From positions 23,910 through 87,909 of the forward strand of contig DAIMZI010000012.1 of the NCBI GenBank assembly GCA_036734025.1: DNA of 64,000 nt, read 5' to 3'. The position numbers were made by a program, and so were the translations under genes. Under the pieces are notes generated by a model. It saw only the letters and a list, made by a program, of their open reading frames with translations. It was not told where the DNA came from and made no database searches. This document shows, piece by piece, positions 34,365 through 43,628 of this stretch. Source of the DNA: DAIMZI01 sp036734025 (lineage in GTDB: Bacteria; Pseudomonadota; Alphaproteobacteria; Rhizobiales; Rhodomicrobiaceae). The first letter of the stretch is position 1; each line of letters starts with the position of its first letter.

Positions 34365-35123
34365 TCACGCCAGGTTGAGGCTCATCCCGCCATCGACCAT
34401 TATGCCTTCGCCGGTGGTGTAGGCGGAGTCGTCGCTGGCGAGGAACAGCGCCACCCTGGCGACCTCTTCAGGCGTGCCGAAACGTCGCATGGGCATTTGC
34501 GAGATCAGCGCCTCGGCCAGCGGCGGCGTCCTTGTGTAGCGGCTGGTCAGCGCGGTGGGTATGAAGCCGGGGCAGAGATAGTTCACGCGAATGTTGAAGG
34601 GCGCGAATTCCACAGCGAGGCTGCGCGACAGGCCCGCAATCGCCGCCTTGGCCGTGGAGTATGCCGAGAGCTGGCGGGCGTGCTGGGTGGCCATGATCGA
34701 GGACAAGTTGACGATCGCCGCACCGTCGGCGGCCTTCAACAGCGCGAAGGCGGCGCGCGTCACGCGGATCGTACCCCACAGATGCGGATTGAGCACGCTT
34801 TCCCACTCGGCGTCTTCCATATGGCGGAAATCCGCACGCAGCAGGTTGCCCGCGTTATTGACGAGCACATCCAGCCTGCCGTGGGCGTTGCTCACGGCCG
34901 CGAACACCTCGCGGACTTCGCCGTCATCGGTTACATCCAGCCGGTAACTTTCCGCCCGGCCGCCGCTTCGGGTGATCAGATCGGCGCTTTCGCGGGCGCG
35001 TTCAGCGTCGAGATCGCTCAGGATGACATGAGCGCCTTCGGTTGCAAAAAGCTGGGCCATGGCAAGCCCGAGCCCCCCCGCTGCGCCCGTGATGAACGCG
35101 ATCTTGTCCTGCAACCGCCCCAC
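34365..35123 (-). CDS. Short-chain dehydrogenase/reductase
   Basis: NAD(P)-dependent classical SDR of 252 residues; substrate unknown. The cofactor loop TGAAGGLG is at residues 13-20, followed by NNAG, the catalytic serine in VNLSSIMA, and YSTAKAA with the Tyr-Lys pair. The C-terminal end GEGIMVDGGMSLNLA is typical. The start is a GTG at 35123 with GGAGG seven bases upstream. It lies 123 bases after glutathione reductase on the same strand and may be the last gene of the unit from 38860. Confidence 0.9.
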   Translation of the reverse strand: MGRLQDKIAFITGAAGGLGLAMAQLFATEGAHVILSDLDAERARESADLITRSGGRAESYRLDVTDDGEVREVFAAVSNAHGRLDVLVNNAGNLLRADFRHMEDAEWESVLNPHLWGTIRVTRAAFALLKAADGAAIVNLSSIMATQHARQLSAYSTAKAAIAGLSRSLAVEFAPFNIRVNYLCPGFIPTALTSRYTRTPPLAEALISQMPMRRFGTPEEVARVALFLASDDSAYTTGEGIMVDGGMSLNLA

Positions 35124-35246
35124 ATCAACCTCCGCCGTTTTGATGGTTTCGGCTCGTTTGGCACCGAACCATGCGCAAAGTCAATGAATGAAGGCACGGT
35201 CCGCGCCGGGTTGCGCACAAGGATTGCCAGCCAGTGCCCGCAAGGC

Positions 35247-36629
35247 TCACTCGGCGGCCCGGGCACTAGGCGGTGTCCATTTCTGACGCATCGTGACCAG
35301 TTCTTCAGCCGCGCTGGGGTGCAGCGCCATGGTGGCGTCGAAATCGGCCTTCGTGGCATTGAGTCGGATCGGGATGGCAAGGAGCTGGACCATCTCGGCT
35401 GCATCGGGTCCGCAGATGTGAGCGCCGATGACGATGTCTGATTCAGCATCGACGATCAGTTTCATGATGGTGGTCTCGTCGCGACCGCTCAGCGTCGCCT
35501 TCATCGGCCGAAAGCGGCTCAGATAGATGTCGATATTGGGATATTTCTCGCGCGCCTCATGCTCGGCAAGCCCGACCGTGCCGATCTCGGGTTGGGAAAA
35601 TACCGCAGTCGGGATGAAAGTGTGATCGACCGCCATCGGATTGTTGAGGAATGCGGTCTCGACAAAGCGTACCGCCTCGTCGATGGCCACCGGCGTCAGT
35701 TGCACGCGGTCGGTGACATCCCCGATGGCAAAGATGTTGGCGGCGCTGGTGCGGGAAAATTCATTGACGACCACATGCCCGTTCCAGCCCATCTCCACGC
35801 CTGCGTCCTCCAGACCCAACCAGCTGGTATTGGGAACGCGTCCGGTGGCGAACATCACCTGATCCGCGCTGAAATTCCTGCCGCTTGTGCCCGCCACGCT
35901 CAGCCCCTCGCCCTCGCGGGTGATGGCGCTTACCTCGGTTGCCATGCGCAGCTCGATACCCGATTTCATCATCGCCCCGCTCAAGGCATCGCGCATGTCC
36001 TGGTCAAACCCGCGAAGGATCTGGTCGCCGCGATGCAACAGCGTCACTTTCGCGCCGAGGCCAGCAAAAATACATGCGAATTCCACGCCGATATAGCCGC
36101 CGCCGACGATCACGATATGCCCCGGCAACTTGCTCAGGTAGAAGGCTTCGTTCGAGGTGATCGCATGTTCGGCGCCGGGCACGGCAGGCATGAACGGACG
36201 CGCGCCGGTGGCGATCAGGATGGTTTGTGCGGTGATCTTGCGCCCGTCCGATTGCAGTTGAACCGTATGCGCATCCAGCAGCCTGGCGCGGCTCATGAAC
36301 AATTCGGCTCCGGATGCTTCCAGATTGCGGATATAGGCCGCGTTCAGGCGGTCGATCTCGCGGTCCTTGTTGGCGATCAGCGTCGGCCAGTCGAACCGGC
36401 GTCCCTCGACCTGCCAGCCGAAGCCTGCCGCATCCTCGATGGCCTTACCGAACTGGCTGGCATAGACCAGCAGCTTCTTCGGCACGCAGCCGCGAATGAC
36501 GCAGGTGCCGCCAACGCGCGATTCTTCGGCGATGCCGACACGCTTGCCCATCCCGGCCGCAAGCCGGGCCGCGCGCACCCCGCCCGAACCCGCGCCAATC
36601 ACAAACAGCTCATATTCGTAATCGCTCAT
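35247..36629 (-). CDS. gor: Glutathione-disulfide reductase
   Basis: FAD flavoprotein that uses NADPH to reduce glutathione disulfide. The FAD motif GAGSGGVRAAR is followed by the redox-active pair Cys43/Cys48 in GGTCVIRGCVPKK. The NADPH loop is GGGYIGVEFACIFAGLG and the C-terminal part has the conserved HPSAAEE that completes the active site of the partner subunit. The ATG at 36629 gives 460 residues; the GTG one codon upstream is less likely. It is 39 bases after rpiA on the same strand. The rpiA-gor adjacency is frequent in Hyphomicrobiales. Confidence 0.95.
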   Translation of the reverse strand: MSDYEYELFVIGAGSGGVRAARLAAGMGKRVGIAEESRVGGTCVIRGCVPKKLLVYASQFGKAIEDAAGFGWQVEGRRFDWPTLIANKDREIDRLNAAYIRNLEASGAELFMSRARLLDAHTVQLQSDGRKITAQTILIATGARPFMPAVPGAEHAITSNEAFYLSKLPGHIVIVGGGYIGVEFACIFAGLGAKVTLLHRGDQILRGFDQDMRDALSGAMMKSGIELRMATEVSAITREGEGLSVAGTSGRNFSADQVMFATGRVPNTSWLGLEDAGVEMGWNGHVVVNEFSRTSAANIFAIGDVTDRVQLTPVAIDEAVRFVETAFLNNPMAVDHTFIPTAVFSQPEIGTVGLAEHEAREKYPNIDIYLSRFRPMKATLSGRDETTIMKLIVDAESDIVIGAHICGPDAAEMVQLLAIPIRLNATKADFDATMALHPSAAEELVTMRQKWTPPSARAAE

Positions 36630-36668
36630 CACACAGGCTTCTCCCAGGTTCGTCAGGGGATCACGCGG

Positions 36669-37406
36669 CTAGCTTTCGTCCGTCTCCTCGGCGGCTTCCA
36701 GCACGCTCAGCCCGTCCGGCCCCGCAATCACCGCCATATCCGCGATACCTATGAACAGACCATGCTCCACGACGCCGGGCAATAGCGACAACAACTCACC
36801 CAGAAGTTCGGGATCGGGGATGCGTCTGAAGGCGCAATCGGCGATCAGGTTGCCGCCATCGGTGATCAGCGGCGAGCCGCCCGCTCCGGCGCGCAGGCGG
36901 ATTTCACCCTCGCAGCGGGCCTGCTCGGCCATCACATTCATCATGCGAATGGTGGTATGCGCGCCGAACGGGGTAATCTCGACAGGCAGGGCAAAGGCGC
37001 CGAGCACCTCCACCCGCTTTGAATGATCAGCGATGATGACCACACGGTCAGAGGCCATCGCCACGATCTTTTCGCGCAATAGCGCGCCGCCCCCGCCCTT
37101 GATCAGGCGCAACTCGCCGTCGATTTCATCGGCGCCGTCAACCGTCAGGTCGAGTTCGCCCAGTTCGTCGATATCGGCAAGCGGGATGCCCAGCGATTTC
37201 GCCTGATCCTCGCTCGCGCGCGATGTTGCCACGCAGACAATATCGAGCCCCGCCGCCACCTGCTGACCCAGCAGCGTGATGAAGGCCGCTGCTGTCGAGC
37301 CCGTACCGAGCCCGAGCTTCATCTGCGGCTCGACCAGCCGCAGCGCATATTCGGCCGCCTGCCGCTTGAAGGCTTCAGCCGCGCCTGCCCCTGCCATCGC
37401 GCTCAT
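36669..37406 (-). CDS. rpiA: Ribose-5-phosphate isomerase A
   Basis: Interconverts ribose 5-phosphate and ribulose 5-phosphate in the pentose phosphate pathway. The phosphate-binding GLGTGSTAAAF, the catalytic-site DGADEID and KGGGGALLREKIVA are all present. The frame is open to 37448, but the ATG at 37406 overlaps the stop codon of the aldehyde dehydrogenase gene by four bases (ATGA) and gives 245 residues, close to family length. Translational coupling with the upstream gene is likely. Confidence 0.95.
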   Translation of the reverse strand: MSAMAGAGAAEAFKRQAAEYALRLVEPQMKLGLGTGSTAAAFITLLGQQVAAGLDIVCVATSRASEDQAKSLGIPLADIDELGELDLTVDGADEIDGELRLIKGGGGALLREKIVAMASDRVVIIADHSKRVEVLGAFALPVEITPFGAHTTIRMMNVMAEQARCEGEIRLRAGAGGSPLITDGGNLIADCAFRRIPDPELLGELLSLLPGVVEHGLFIGIADMAVIAGPDGLSVLEAAEETDES

Positions 37407-38860
37407 CGGTCGATCCCGCCCATCATGATGTATTTCATCTCCAGACATTCCTCGATGCCGTGGCGGCCGCCCTCGCGCCCGAGCCCGGACTCCTTGACCC
37501 CGCCAAATGGCGCGACCTCATTTGATATCACGCCCTCGTTGACCCCGATCATGCCGGCCTCCAGCCGCTCGGCAACGCGCCATGCCCGGCCGATGTCACG
37601 GGTGTAGAAATAGGCCGCCAGCCCGTATGGAGTGTCATTGGCGATCGCGACCACCTCGTCTTCCGAGGTGAAGCGGAACAATGGCGCCACGGGCCCGAAG
37701 GTTTCCTCCTGCGCACAGCGCATCTCTGCGGTCACATCGCAAAGCACCGTTGGCTCATAGAAGGTGCGGCCAAGAGCATGGCGCCGCCCGCCGGTCAGCA
37801 ATCTTGCGCCCTTGGCCAGAGCATCTGCCACATGGGCCTCGACCTTTTCCAGCGCACTGGCGTTGATCAGCGGTCCCTGGCTGACACCCGGCCCGTCCGC
37901 AGGCCCTACCTTCATCTGCGCCGCCTTTTCGGCAAGACGTGCGGCGAAGGGGTCATATATGCCGTCCTGTACCAGAATTCGGTTGGCGCACACGCAGGTC
38001 TGCCCGGTATTGCGGAACTTCGAAGCGATCGCACCCTCCACCGCACGCTCCAGATCGGCATCATCGAAGACGATGAAAGGCGCATTGCCGCCCAGCTCCA
38101 GCGCCACCTTCTTCACAGTCTGCGCGGCCTGGGACATCAGCAGCTTGCCGACTCGGGTCGATCCGGTGAAGCCGACCAGCCGCACCAGCGGATTTGAGGT
38201 CATTTCCTCGCCGATAGCGGCAGCGCCCTCCGCATCGCTCGTCACGACATTGAACACCCCGGCGGGGATGCCTGCCTCGGCCGCAAGCACGGCCAGCGCC
38301 AGCGCGGTGAGCGGCGTGTCGGGCGCGGGCTTGCACACCGCGGTACAGCCGGCCGCCAGCGCCGGCGCCACCTTGCGGGTGATCATGGCAAGGGGGAAAT
38401 TCCAGGGCGTTATTGCCGCGACTACACCGATGGGCTGTTTGATGACGACAAGCCTTGCGCCCTCGCGCGACGTCGGGATCGTCTCGCCGTAGATGCGCCT
38501 TGCCTCTTCCGCGTAGAATTCGATGAATGATGCTCCATAGGCCACCTCGCCGCGCGCTTCACTGAGCGGCTTGCCCTGTTCAGCGCTCATCAGGCGGGCC
38601 AGTTCCTCGGCGTTTTCCATGACCAGATCAAACCAGCGGCGCAGCATCCGGCCGCGCTCTTTGGCGAGCAATCCGGCCCAGGCGGGAAAGGCGGCATATG
38701 CGGCTTCGATGGCCTGGCGGGTCTCGGCTGCGCCGCAATTGGGCACATGCGCAAGCGTATCGCCGGTCGCGGGATTGGTCACAGGCACCTGCGGCTCGCC
38801 CACCCAGGCGCCATTGATGTAACAGCGCTCCCGGATCAGACGTTGCGCGATCTGGTCCAT
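37403..38860 (-). CDS. gabD: NAD(P)-dependent succinate-semialdehyde dehydrogenase
   Basis: Aldehyde dehydrogenase that oxidises succinate semialdehyde to succinate, the end of GABA breakdown. The ITPWNFPLAMITRK cofactor region, GFTGSTRVGKLL, the general base Glu in ELGGNAP and the catalytic Cys in NTGQTCVCANR are present, and the protein agrees best with the GabD group. Upstream ATGs at 38875 and 38872 exist; the ATG at 38860 (MDQIAQRLIRERC) has GGAG six bases before it and gives 485 residues. It heads the unit gabD-rpiA-gor. The neighbouring aminotransferase near 6 kb might feed it, but no gabT lies next to it. Confidence 0.88.
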   Translation of the reverse strand: MDQIAQRLIRERCYINGAWVGEPQVPVTNPATGDTLAHVPNCGAAETRQAIEAAYAAFPAWAGLLAKERGRMLRRWFDLVMENAEELARLMSAEQGKPLSEARGEVAYGASFIEFYAEEARRIYGETIPTSREGARLVVIKQPIGVVAAITPWNFPLAMITRKVAPALAAGCTAVCKPAPDTPLTALALAVLAAEAGIPAGVFNVVTSDAEGAAAIGEEMTSNPLVRLVGFTGSTRVGKLLMSQAAQTVKKVALELGGNAPFIVFDDADLERAVEGAIASKFRNTGQTCVCANRILVQDGIYDPFAARLAEKAAQMKVGPADGPGVSQGPLINASALEKVEAHVADALAKGARLLTGGRRHALGRTFYEPTVLCDVTAEMRCAQEETFGPVAPLFRFTSEDEVVAIANDTPYGLAAYFYTRDIGRAWRVAERLEAGMIGVNEGVISNEVAPFGGVKESGLGREGGRHGIEECLEMKYIMMGGIDR

Positions 38861-39071
38861 CAGTTTCTCCATCATTCGATTTCCCGGCGCTACGATCGTG
38901 CAGATCGGCTGGTGGCCGGCCCGCCTGCATCGCCGCTCCTGCCTCCGGTATAGCCTGCCGGCGCGCTGATGTCACAGGCCGATGAGCGCGCCGTCGTCTT
39001 CATTTACTTGTCAGACGAAACGGGTAGTCTGCGCTGCGCGAAACAGCGCGCGTGCGAACCAGGCCCCAGCG

Positions 39072-39737
39072 ATGACCCCAACCATAATATTCGATCTCGA
39101 CGGCACCATGATCGATACCGCGCCCGATCTGATCGAGGCGACGAACCAGGCGCTGGATGCGTTCGGAGTGGCGCGGGCGTCTGTCGATCTGATCAAGCCC
39201 GTGATCAGCGGCGGCGCGCGGCAGATGCTTATCACCGGTCTGGACGCCGCCGGGGCGAGCGAGCGCGCTGTCGATCTGGATGCCATGCTGGCCCATTTCC
39301 TTGACCATTACCGCGCCAACATCGCGGCGCAAAGCCGCCCGTTTCCCGGTCTGATCCCCGCGCTCGACGACATCGCCGACAAGGGCTGGCGCATCGGCGT
39401 GTGCACCAACAAGCGCGAGGCCAACGCGCGGCTGCTTCTGCAAAAGCTCGGCCTGGATGCCTATTTCTCGGCGATTCTCGGCTCCGACAGTGTGCCCGAG
39501 CGCAAGCCTCATCCCGATCACCTGATCCGCACCATCGCCCAGGCCGGCGGCCAGCGCTCTCGCGCCCTCATGATCGGCGACAGCGCGCCCGACATCGACG
39601 CCGCCCGCGCTGCCGGCGTGCCCAGCATCGCGGTACGCTTCGGCTATTCAGAGACGCCGGCAGACCGGCTTGGCGCCGATCTGGTCATCAGCCATTTCGA
39701 CGAATTGCCCGGCGCGATTCGCTCCTTGCTTGGCTGA
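39072..39737 (+). CDS. gph: Phosphoglycolate phosphatase (HAD family)
   Basis: HAD-type phosphatase that removes phosphate from 2-phosphoglycolate, a product of DNA repair and oxygenase side reactions. The nucleophile motif FDLDGTMID is at the N-terminus (Asp8, Asp10), followed by VCTNKR, ERKPHPDHL with the lysine, and GDSAPDIDAARAAG. From the ATG at 39072 there are 221 residues, the family size. The frame is open upstream to 38982 but that part is not conserved-looking. It ends 46 bases from the stop of the convergent LivK-like gene, where a tandem repeat lies. Confidence 0.9.
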   Translation: MTPTIIFDLDGTMIDTAPDLIEATNQALDAFGVARASVDLIKPVISGGARQMLITGLDAAGASERAVDLDAMLAHFLDHYRANIAAQSRPFPGLIPALDDIADKGWRIGVCTNKREANARLLLQKLGLDAYFSAILGSDSVPERKPHPDHLIRTIAQAGGQRSRALMIGDSAPDIDAARAAGVPSIAVRFGYSETPADRLGADLVISHFDELPGAIRSLLG

Positions 39738-39752
39738 GCCGGGTTGAGGGCG

Positions 39753-39794
39753 CACGTGTTCATCACTCCTGCACACGTGTTCATCACTCCTGCA
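39753..39794. repeat. Perfect 21-bp tandem duplication at the end of the LivK-like gene
   Basis: The 21 bases starting CACGTGTTCATC occur twice in direct head-to-tail order at 39753-39773 and 39774-39794 with no mismatch. The second copy covers the last codons and stop codon of the LivK-like gene, read on the minus strand. It looks like a recent slip duplication. Confidence 0.95.
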
Positions 39795-40899
39795 ATTGTC
39801 CATAGCTACCCTGCGACCAGCGATAGATCGTGAATGGCTGGTCGGCGACATCGCCCTTTTCATCAAAGCGCAGAGGGCCGATCACGGTTTGCACCGCCAC
39901 CTGGCGCAGCGTGCCGGCAACGTCGTCAGGATCGGTCGAGCCCGCGCGCGACACGGCCGCTGCCCATGCCTCGATCGCCGCATAAGTGTAAAGCACGTAG
40001 CCTTCGGGCTCGATGCCGGCTGAGCGAAAGCGCGCCGCGACCTGCTGTGCATGGGGGCTTTCCCGCGGTTCCGGCACGAAGGTCATCAGTGTGCCTTCTG
40101 CGGCGGCGCCCGCGATCTGCCAGAACTCCTCGACGATCAGCGCGTCGCCGCCAACGAGTTGCGCATCCAGCCTCTGCTCGCGCATCTGGCGCAGGATCAG
40201 CCCGGCCTCGGGATGATAGCCGCCGATGAACACCACCTCGATCGCTGCGGTCTTCAGGCGCGTGACGAGTGCCTGATAATCGCGCTCACCCGGCGTGAAA
40301 CTGTCGTCGAGCACGATCTGCCCGCCAGCGCGGCGGATCGCGTCGCCGGCCGCATCGGCCAAACCGCGGCCATAGGCGCTCTTGTCGTTCAGCAGGGCGA
40401 TGCGCGCGCCCTCAAAGCGCCTTGCGATGAATGATCCTGCGACCTGACCCTGTCGGTCATCGCGCCCGCATACGCGGAACACCAGATCGCCGCCTTCATC
40501 GGTGAGGCGCGGGCTTGTCGAGGCCGGCGAGATCATCAGCACGCGTTCTTCGCCGTAGACGCCGGCCGCCGCGATCGAGGCGCTTGAACAGAAGTGGCCG
40601 GCGACAAACACCGCGCCGCGCGCAGCAAGCCGGTTGGCTTCCGACACCGCGTCCTTGGGATCACAGCGGTCATCGGCGATGAGCAGCTCGACGGGCCGCC
40701 CCAGAACGCCGCCGGCCGCATTCAGATCATCGACCGCCATGCGCGCACCGCGCAGCATCTGTTCACCAAGGCCCGCCAGTTGCCCGGTCACAGGCCCAGC
40801 CGTGGCGATCACGATCGGCTGTTCGGCGAGCGCGGCGGGCGTAGCGCCAGCCAGCAACATTGCCGCTAGCAGAACCATGAATTGACGCAAACGCGACAT
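39784..40899 (-). CDS. Branched-chain amino acid type ABC transporter substrate-binding protein
   Basis: Periplasmic receptor of the LivK/Leu-Ile-Val type (peripla_BP_6 fold). From the ATG at 40899, with GGAGGG seven bases upstream, a signal peptide runs to about ATPAALA. The mature protein starts EQPIVIATAGPVTGQ and contains GARMAVDDLNAAGGVLG, the GHFCSSASIAAAGVY ligand loop and DALIVEEFWQIAG. The length of 371 fits. No permease or ATPase genes (livHMGF) lie in the window, so it must work with a distant transporter or act as a sensor. The ligand cannot be inferred with confidence. Confidence 0.88.
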   Translation of the reverse strand: MSRLRQFMVLLAAMLLAGATPAALAEQPIVIATAGPVTGQLAGLGEQMLRGARMAVDDLNAAGGVLGRPVELLIADDRCDPKDAVSEANRLAARGAVFVAGHFCSSASIAAAGVYGEERVLMISPASTSPRLTDEGGDLVFRVCGRDDRQGQVAGSFIARRFEGARIALLNDKSAYGRGLADAAGDAIRRAGGQIVLDDSFTPGERDYQALVTRLKTAAIEVVFIGGYHPEAGLILRQMREQRLDAQLVGGDALIVEEFWQIAGAAAEGTLMTFVPEPRESPHAQQVAARFRSAGIEPEGYVLYTYAAIEAWAAAVSRAGSTDPDDVAGTLRQVAVQTVIGPLRFDEKGDVADQPFTIYRWSQGSYGQLQE

Positions 40900-41089
40900 C
40901 GCCGCCCTCCGTGCAAACATCCCATGCGCCCGCCACTGCCTTGGCCGGCAACCGGTGACGATTATGACGCCTCGCGCCCTCCCTCAGCAACAGGCCGGCG
41001 AGTTCAGGGCGACGCTTGACGGCTTCTGGCTTTGGTGACTACAAATGCGAGCCATTCATCCGGGCAACCTGAAACCGGTCGGGATCACC

Positions 41090-41164
41090 GGGCGCGTAGC
41101 TCAGCGGGAGAGCACTCGCTTCACACGCGAGGGGTCACTGGTTCAATCCCAGTCGCGCCCACCA
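41090..41164 (+). tRNA. tRNA-Val (anticodon CAC)
   Basis: Complete cloverleaf of 75 bases. The acceptor stem GGGCGCG pairs with CGCGCCC, the anticodon stem CTCGC/GCGAG encloses TTCACAC (anticodon CAC, reads GUG), and the T loop is TTCAATC. The 3' CCA is encoded. Confidence 0.95.
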
Positions 41165-41193
41165 CGATCTTCAAGATTGCGCGAATATCCACA

Positions 41194-41406
41194 TCAGTCG
41201 CGTGGTTGCTCAGGCCGCAAATCCTGCATCTCGACATCGGGTTCTCGGTCTTGCGTGTCGTCCGGCCGCTCGGTGTCTTCGAGCGCGCGATACGCCGCGC
41301 CGTCAAGGTCTTCGAACTGACCCGTTCGCAGCGCCCACAGGAAACCCGCCACGCCAAGCAGACCGAGGAAGAGGGCAGCCGGGATCAGCCAGGCGAGCGC
41401 CGTCAT
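41194..41406 (-). CDS. ccoS: cbb3 oxidase assembly protein CcoS
   Basis: Small membrane protein needed for putting cofactors into cbb3 oxidase. The 70 residues start MTALAWLIPAALFLGLLG with one membrane helix, then FLWALRTGQFEDLDGAAYR, the hallmark of CcoS (GQFDDLDTPA-like). The tail is charged. The ATG at 41406 overlaps the ccoI stop by four bases (ATGA). It is the last gene of the ccoNOQP-GHIS cluster. Confidence 0.9.
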   Translation of the reverse strand: MTALAWLIPAALFLGLLGVAGFLWALRTGQFEDLDGAAYRALEDTERPDDTQDREPDVEMQDLRPEQPRD

Positions 41407-43628
41407 GAAGCCGCCACCTCTGGAACCTGCGCGCCGTGCAGGCGCAGCGCATTGGCGATGACCACGATGGATGAGGCCGACATCGCGACGGCCGCGATCA
41501 GCGGCGTGACATAGCCCGCCATGGCCAGCGGTATGCAGATGGCGTTGTACGCCGCCGCCAGCCCGAAATTCTGCACCGCTTTCACCCGCGCGCGCTGCGC
41601 CAGCCATATCGCATCGGCCACCGGCGCAAGGCGGGCGCCCTGAAAGATCGCATCGGCTGCCGTCTGGCTGATATGCGCAGCCGTCGCAGGCGAGATGGAC
41701 GCATGACCCGCGGCCAGAGCCGGAGCATCGTTCAGCCCATCACCGACCATAAGCACCTTGCGCCCGCGCAGCTTCAATGCTTCGAGAAAGCGGATCTTGT
41801 CATCAGGACGTTGGCCGCCACGCCACGCCGTGATGCCAAGCGCATCTGCCGCGCGCGCCGCCGCCGCGGGCCGGTCACCTGACAGAATCTGGATATCGAA
41901 CCCGCGCTCACGCAATAGCGCGATCGTCTGGGCGGCATCGGGACGCAACTCGTCTTCGAATGTGAACATTTCCGGCTGATGCCCGGGCCGCGACAGATAA
42001 ACAATGCCCTGATCATCGCCGGCGCCGGTCCGGTCCACCCCGCACCAGACAGCAGAACCCAGCCGCACCTCACCCTCGGCGGCCATATGGCTGAGGCCAC
42101 GTCCCGGGGCCTCCACAACATTGCCGGGAGGTGCAAACGCGAGCCCGCGCGCCCGTGCCTCATCGACGATCGCTCTTGAATAGGGGTGGTGGCTGCCGAC
42201 GGCGAGCCCGGCTGCGACAGCCAGCGCATCATTGCTGAGTAGCGCGCCATTGACCAGCCGGGGCGCGCCGCGTGTCAGCGTGCCGGTCTTGTCGAACACC
42301 AGCGTATCGACCTCCGCCAGCCGCTCGAACCCGTCGGCGGCCTTCAGGATGATGCCGCGGGCGAAAAACCGGCCGGACGCCACCACCTGGACCGCCGGCA
42401 CCGCGAGCGCCAGCGCGCACGGGCAGGTGATGATGAGCACCGCGATGGCATAAGTGAGGGCCGTCTCCCAGCCAGCCCCGGCAATCATCCAGCCGGTGAA
42501 CGTGACCAGCCCAAGCATGTGCACCAGCGGCGCATAGATGCGCGCGGCACGGTCGGCCAGACGCACATAGACGCTCTTGGCCTGCTCGGCGGTTTCCATG
42601 AGCCTCTGGATGTCGGCGAGCAGCGTGTCCTCATCGGCCGCGCGCACCTGTATCTCGATGGTTCCCGACAGGTTGAGCGTGCCCGCGTGAACGAACGCTC
42701 CGGGCGACACGGCGCGCGGCAGGCTTTCGCCGGTGATCAGGCTCTCGTCGATCTCGGTGATCCCTTTGCTGATCAAGCCGTCGGCGGGCACGCGCTCACC
42801 CGCTCCGACGATGACACACATGCCCGGGGCGAGGGCGCGCGCCGAGATGCGGACCGGCCCGGTATCGTTCAGGATCGTGGCGTAGGTGCTTTGCAGCGCC
42901 AGCAGATTCTGCGCGGCGCCCTTGGCCCTGCGGCGCATACGCTGGTCGAGAAAGCGGCCTATGAGCAGAAAGAACAACAGGGTGATGGCGGCGTCGAAAT
43001 AGACCTGCTCGCTGCCGCGCATGGTCTGATAAAGGCTCATCGAGGACGCCAGCAGAATTGCCAGCGAAATCGGCACATCCATGTTGAGACGGCGTCCCTT
43101 GAGCGCATCCGCAGCGGAGGCAAAGAAGGGCTGGCCGGCATAAAGAATGGCGGGCAGCGCGATGAGCGCCGACAGCCAGTGCAGGAATTCCTGCACCTCG
43201 GGGCTCATGTCGCTGGCGATGCCGGCCCAGACCGCTATGGACAGCAGCATCACATTGGCCGCAGCAAAGCCGGCAACCGCCATGGCGCGCAACAGCGCAT
43301 CGTCCTCGTGCGAGGTGGCGGCCGGATCATCGGCGAGTTCTGCGGCGCGAAAGCCGGCGGCGGCCAGGGCGTCGCTCAGCGCCGGCGCCGATGTGCTATC
43401 GGGATCGATGACCGCGCGCACACGCTTTGCCGACAGGTTGGCGCGCGCGCTGATCACCCCGGGTGTCGCCGCCAGCACCCGCTCGATCTTGCTCATGCAG
43501 CCGCCACAGTTCATGTTTTCCACGATCAGCGTGATGCTCGCGCCTGCCGGGGCGGCCTGCTGGCGGGTCTTCGCCGTGCCCGTGCCACCGGCAATGCCCG
43601 GCGATCTCAGCTCTCCGGCTTCAGCCAT
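41403..43628 (-). CDS. ccoI: Copper-translocating P-type ATPase CcoI (FixI)
   Basis: Inner-membrane P1B-type ATPase that supplies copper for the CcoN active site. An N-terminal metal-binding domain has the motif MNCGGCMSK (about residues 39-47). Eight membrane helices follow, with the transport motif TCPCALALAVP. The phosphorylated aspartate is in DKTGTLTRG and the hinge motif is MVGDGLNDAPAL. At 741 residues the size is normal for FixI. The ATG at 43628 lies inside the end of ccoH (22-base overlap), and ccoS follows by a four-base overlap, so translation is coupled. Confidence 0.95.
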   Translation of the reverse strand: MAEAGELRSPGIAGGTGTAKTRQQAAPAGASITLIVENMNCGGCMSKIERVLAATPGVISARANLSAKRVRAVIDPDSTSAPALSDALAAAGFRAAELADDPAATSHEDDALLRAMAVAGFAAANVMLLSIAVWAGIASDMSPEVQEFLHWLSALIALPAILYAGQPFFASAADALKGRRLNMDVPISLAILLASSMSLYQTMRGSEQVYFDAAITLLFFLLIGRFLDQRMRRRAKGAAQNLLALQSTYATILNDTGPVRISARALAPGMCVIVGAGERVPADGLISKGITEIDESLITGESLPRAVSPGAFVHAGTLNLSGTIEIQVRAADEDTLLADIQRLMETAEQAKSVYVRLADRAARIYAPLVHMLGLVTFTGWMIAGAGWETALTYAIAVLIITCPCALALAVPAVQVVASGRFFARGIILKAADGFERLAEVDTLVFDKTGTLTRGAPRLVNGALLSNDALAVAAGLAVGSHHPYSRAIVDEARARGLAFAPPGNVVEAPGRGLSHMAAEGEVRLGSAVWCGVDRTGAGDDQGIVYLSRPGHQPEMFTFEDELRPDAAQTIALLRERGFDIQILSGDRPAAAARAADALGITAWRGGQRPDDKIRFLEALKLRGRKVLMVGDGLNDAPALAAGHASISPATAAHISQTAADAIFQGARLAPVADAIWLAQRARVKAVQNFGLAAAYNAICIPLAMAGYVTPLIAAVAMSASSIVVIANALRLHGAQVPEVAAS

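Noticed and set aside
35559..36785. 408-residue plus-strand open frame opposite gor
   Set aside because: No motif; glutathione reductase on the other strand explains the region.
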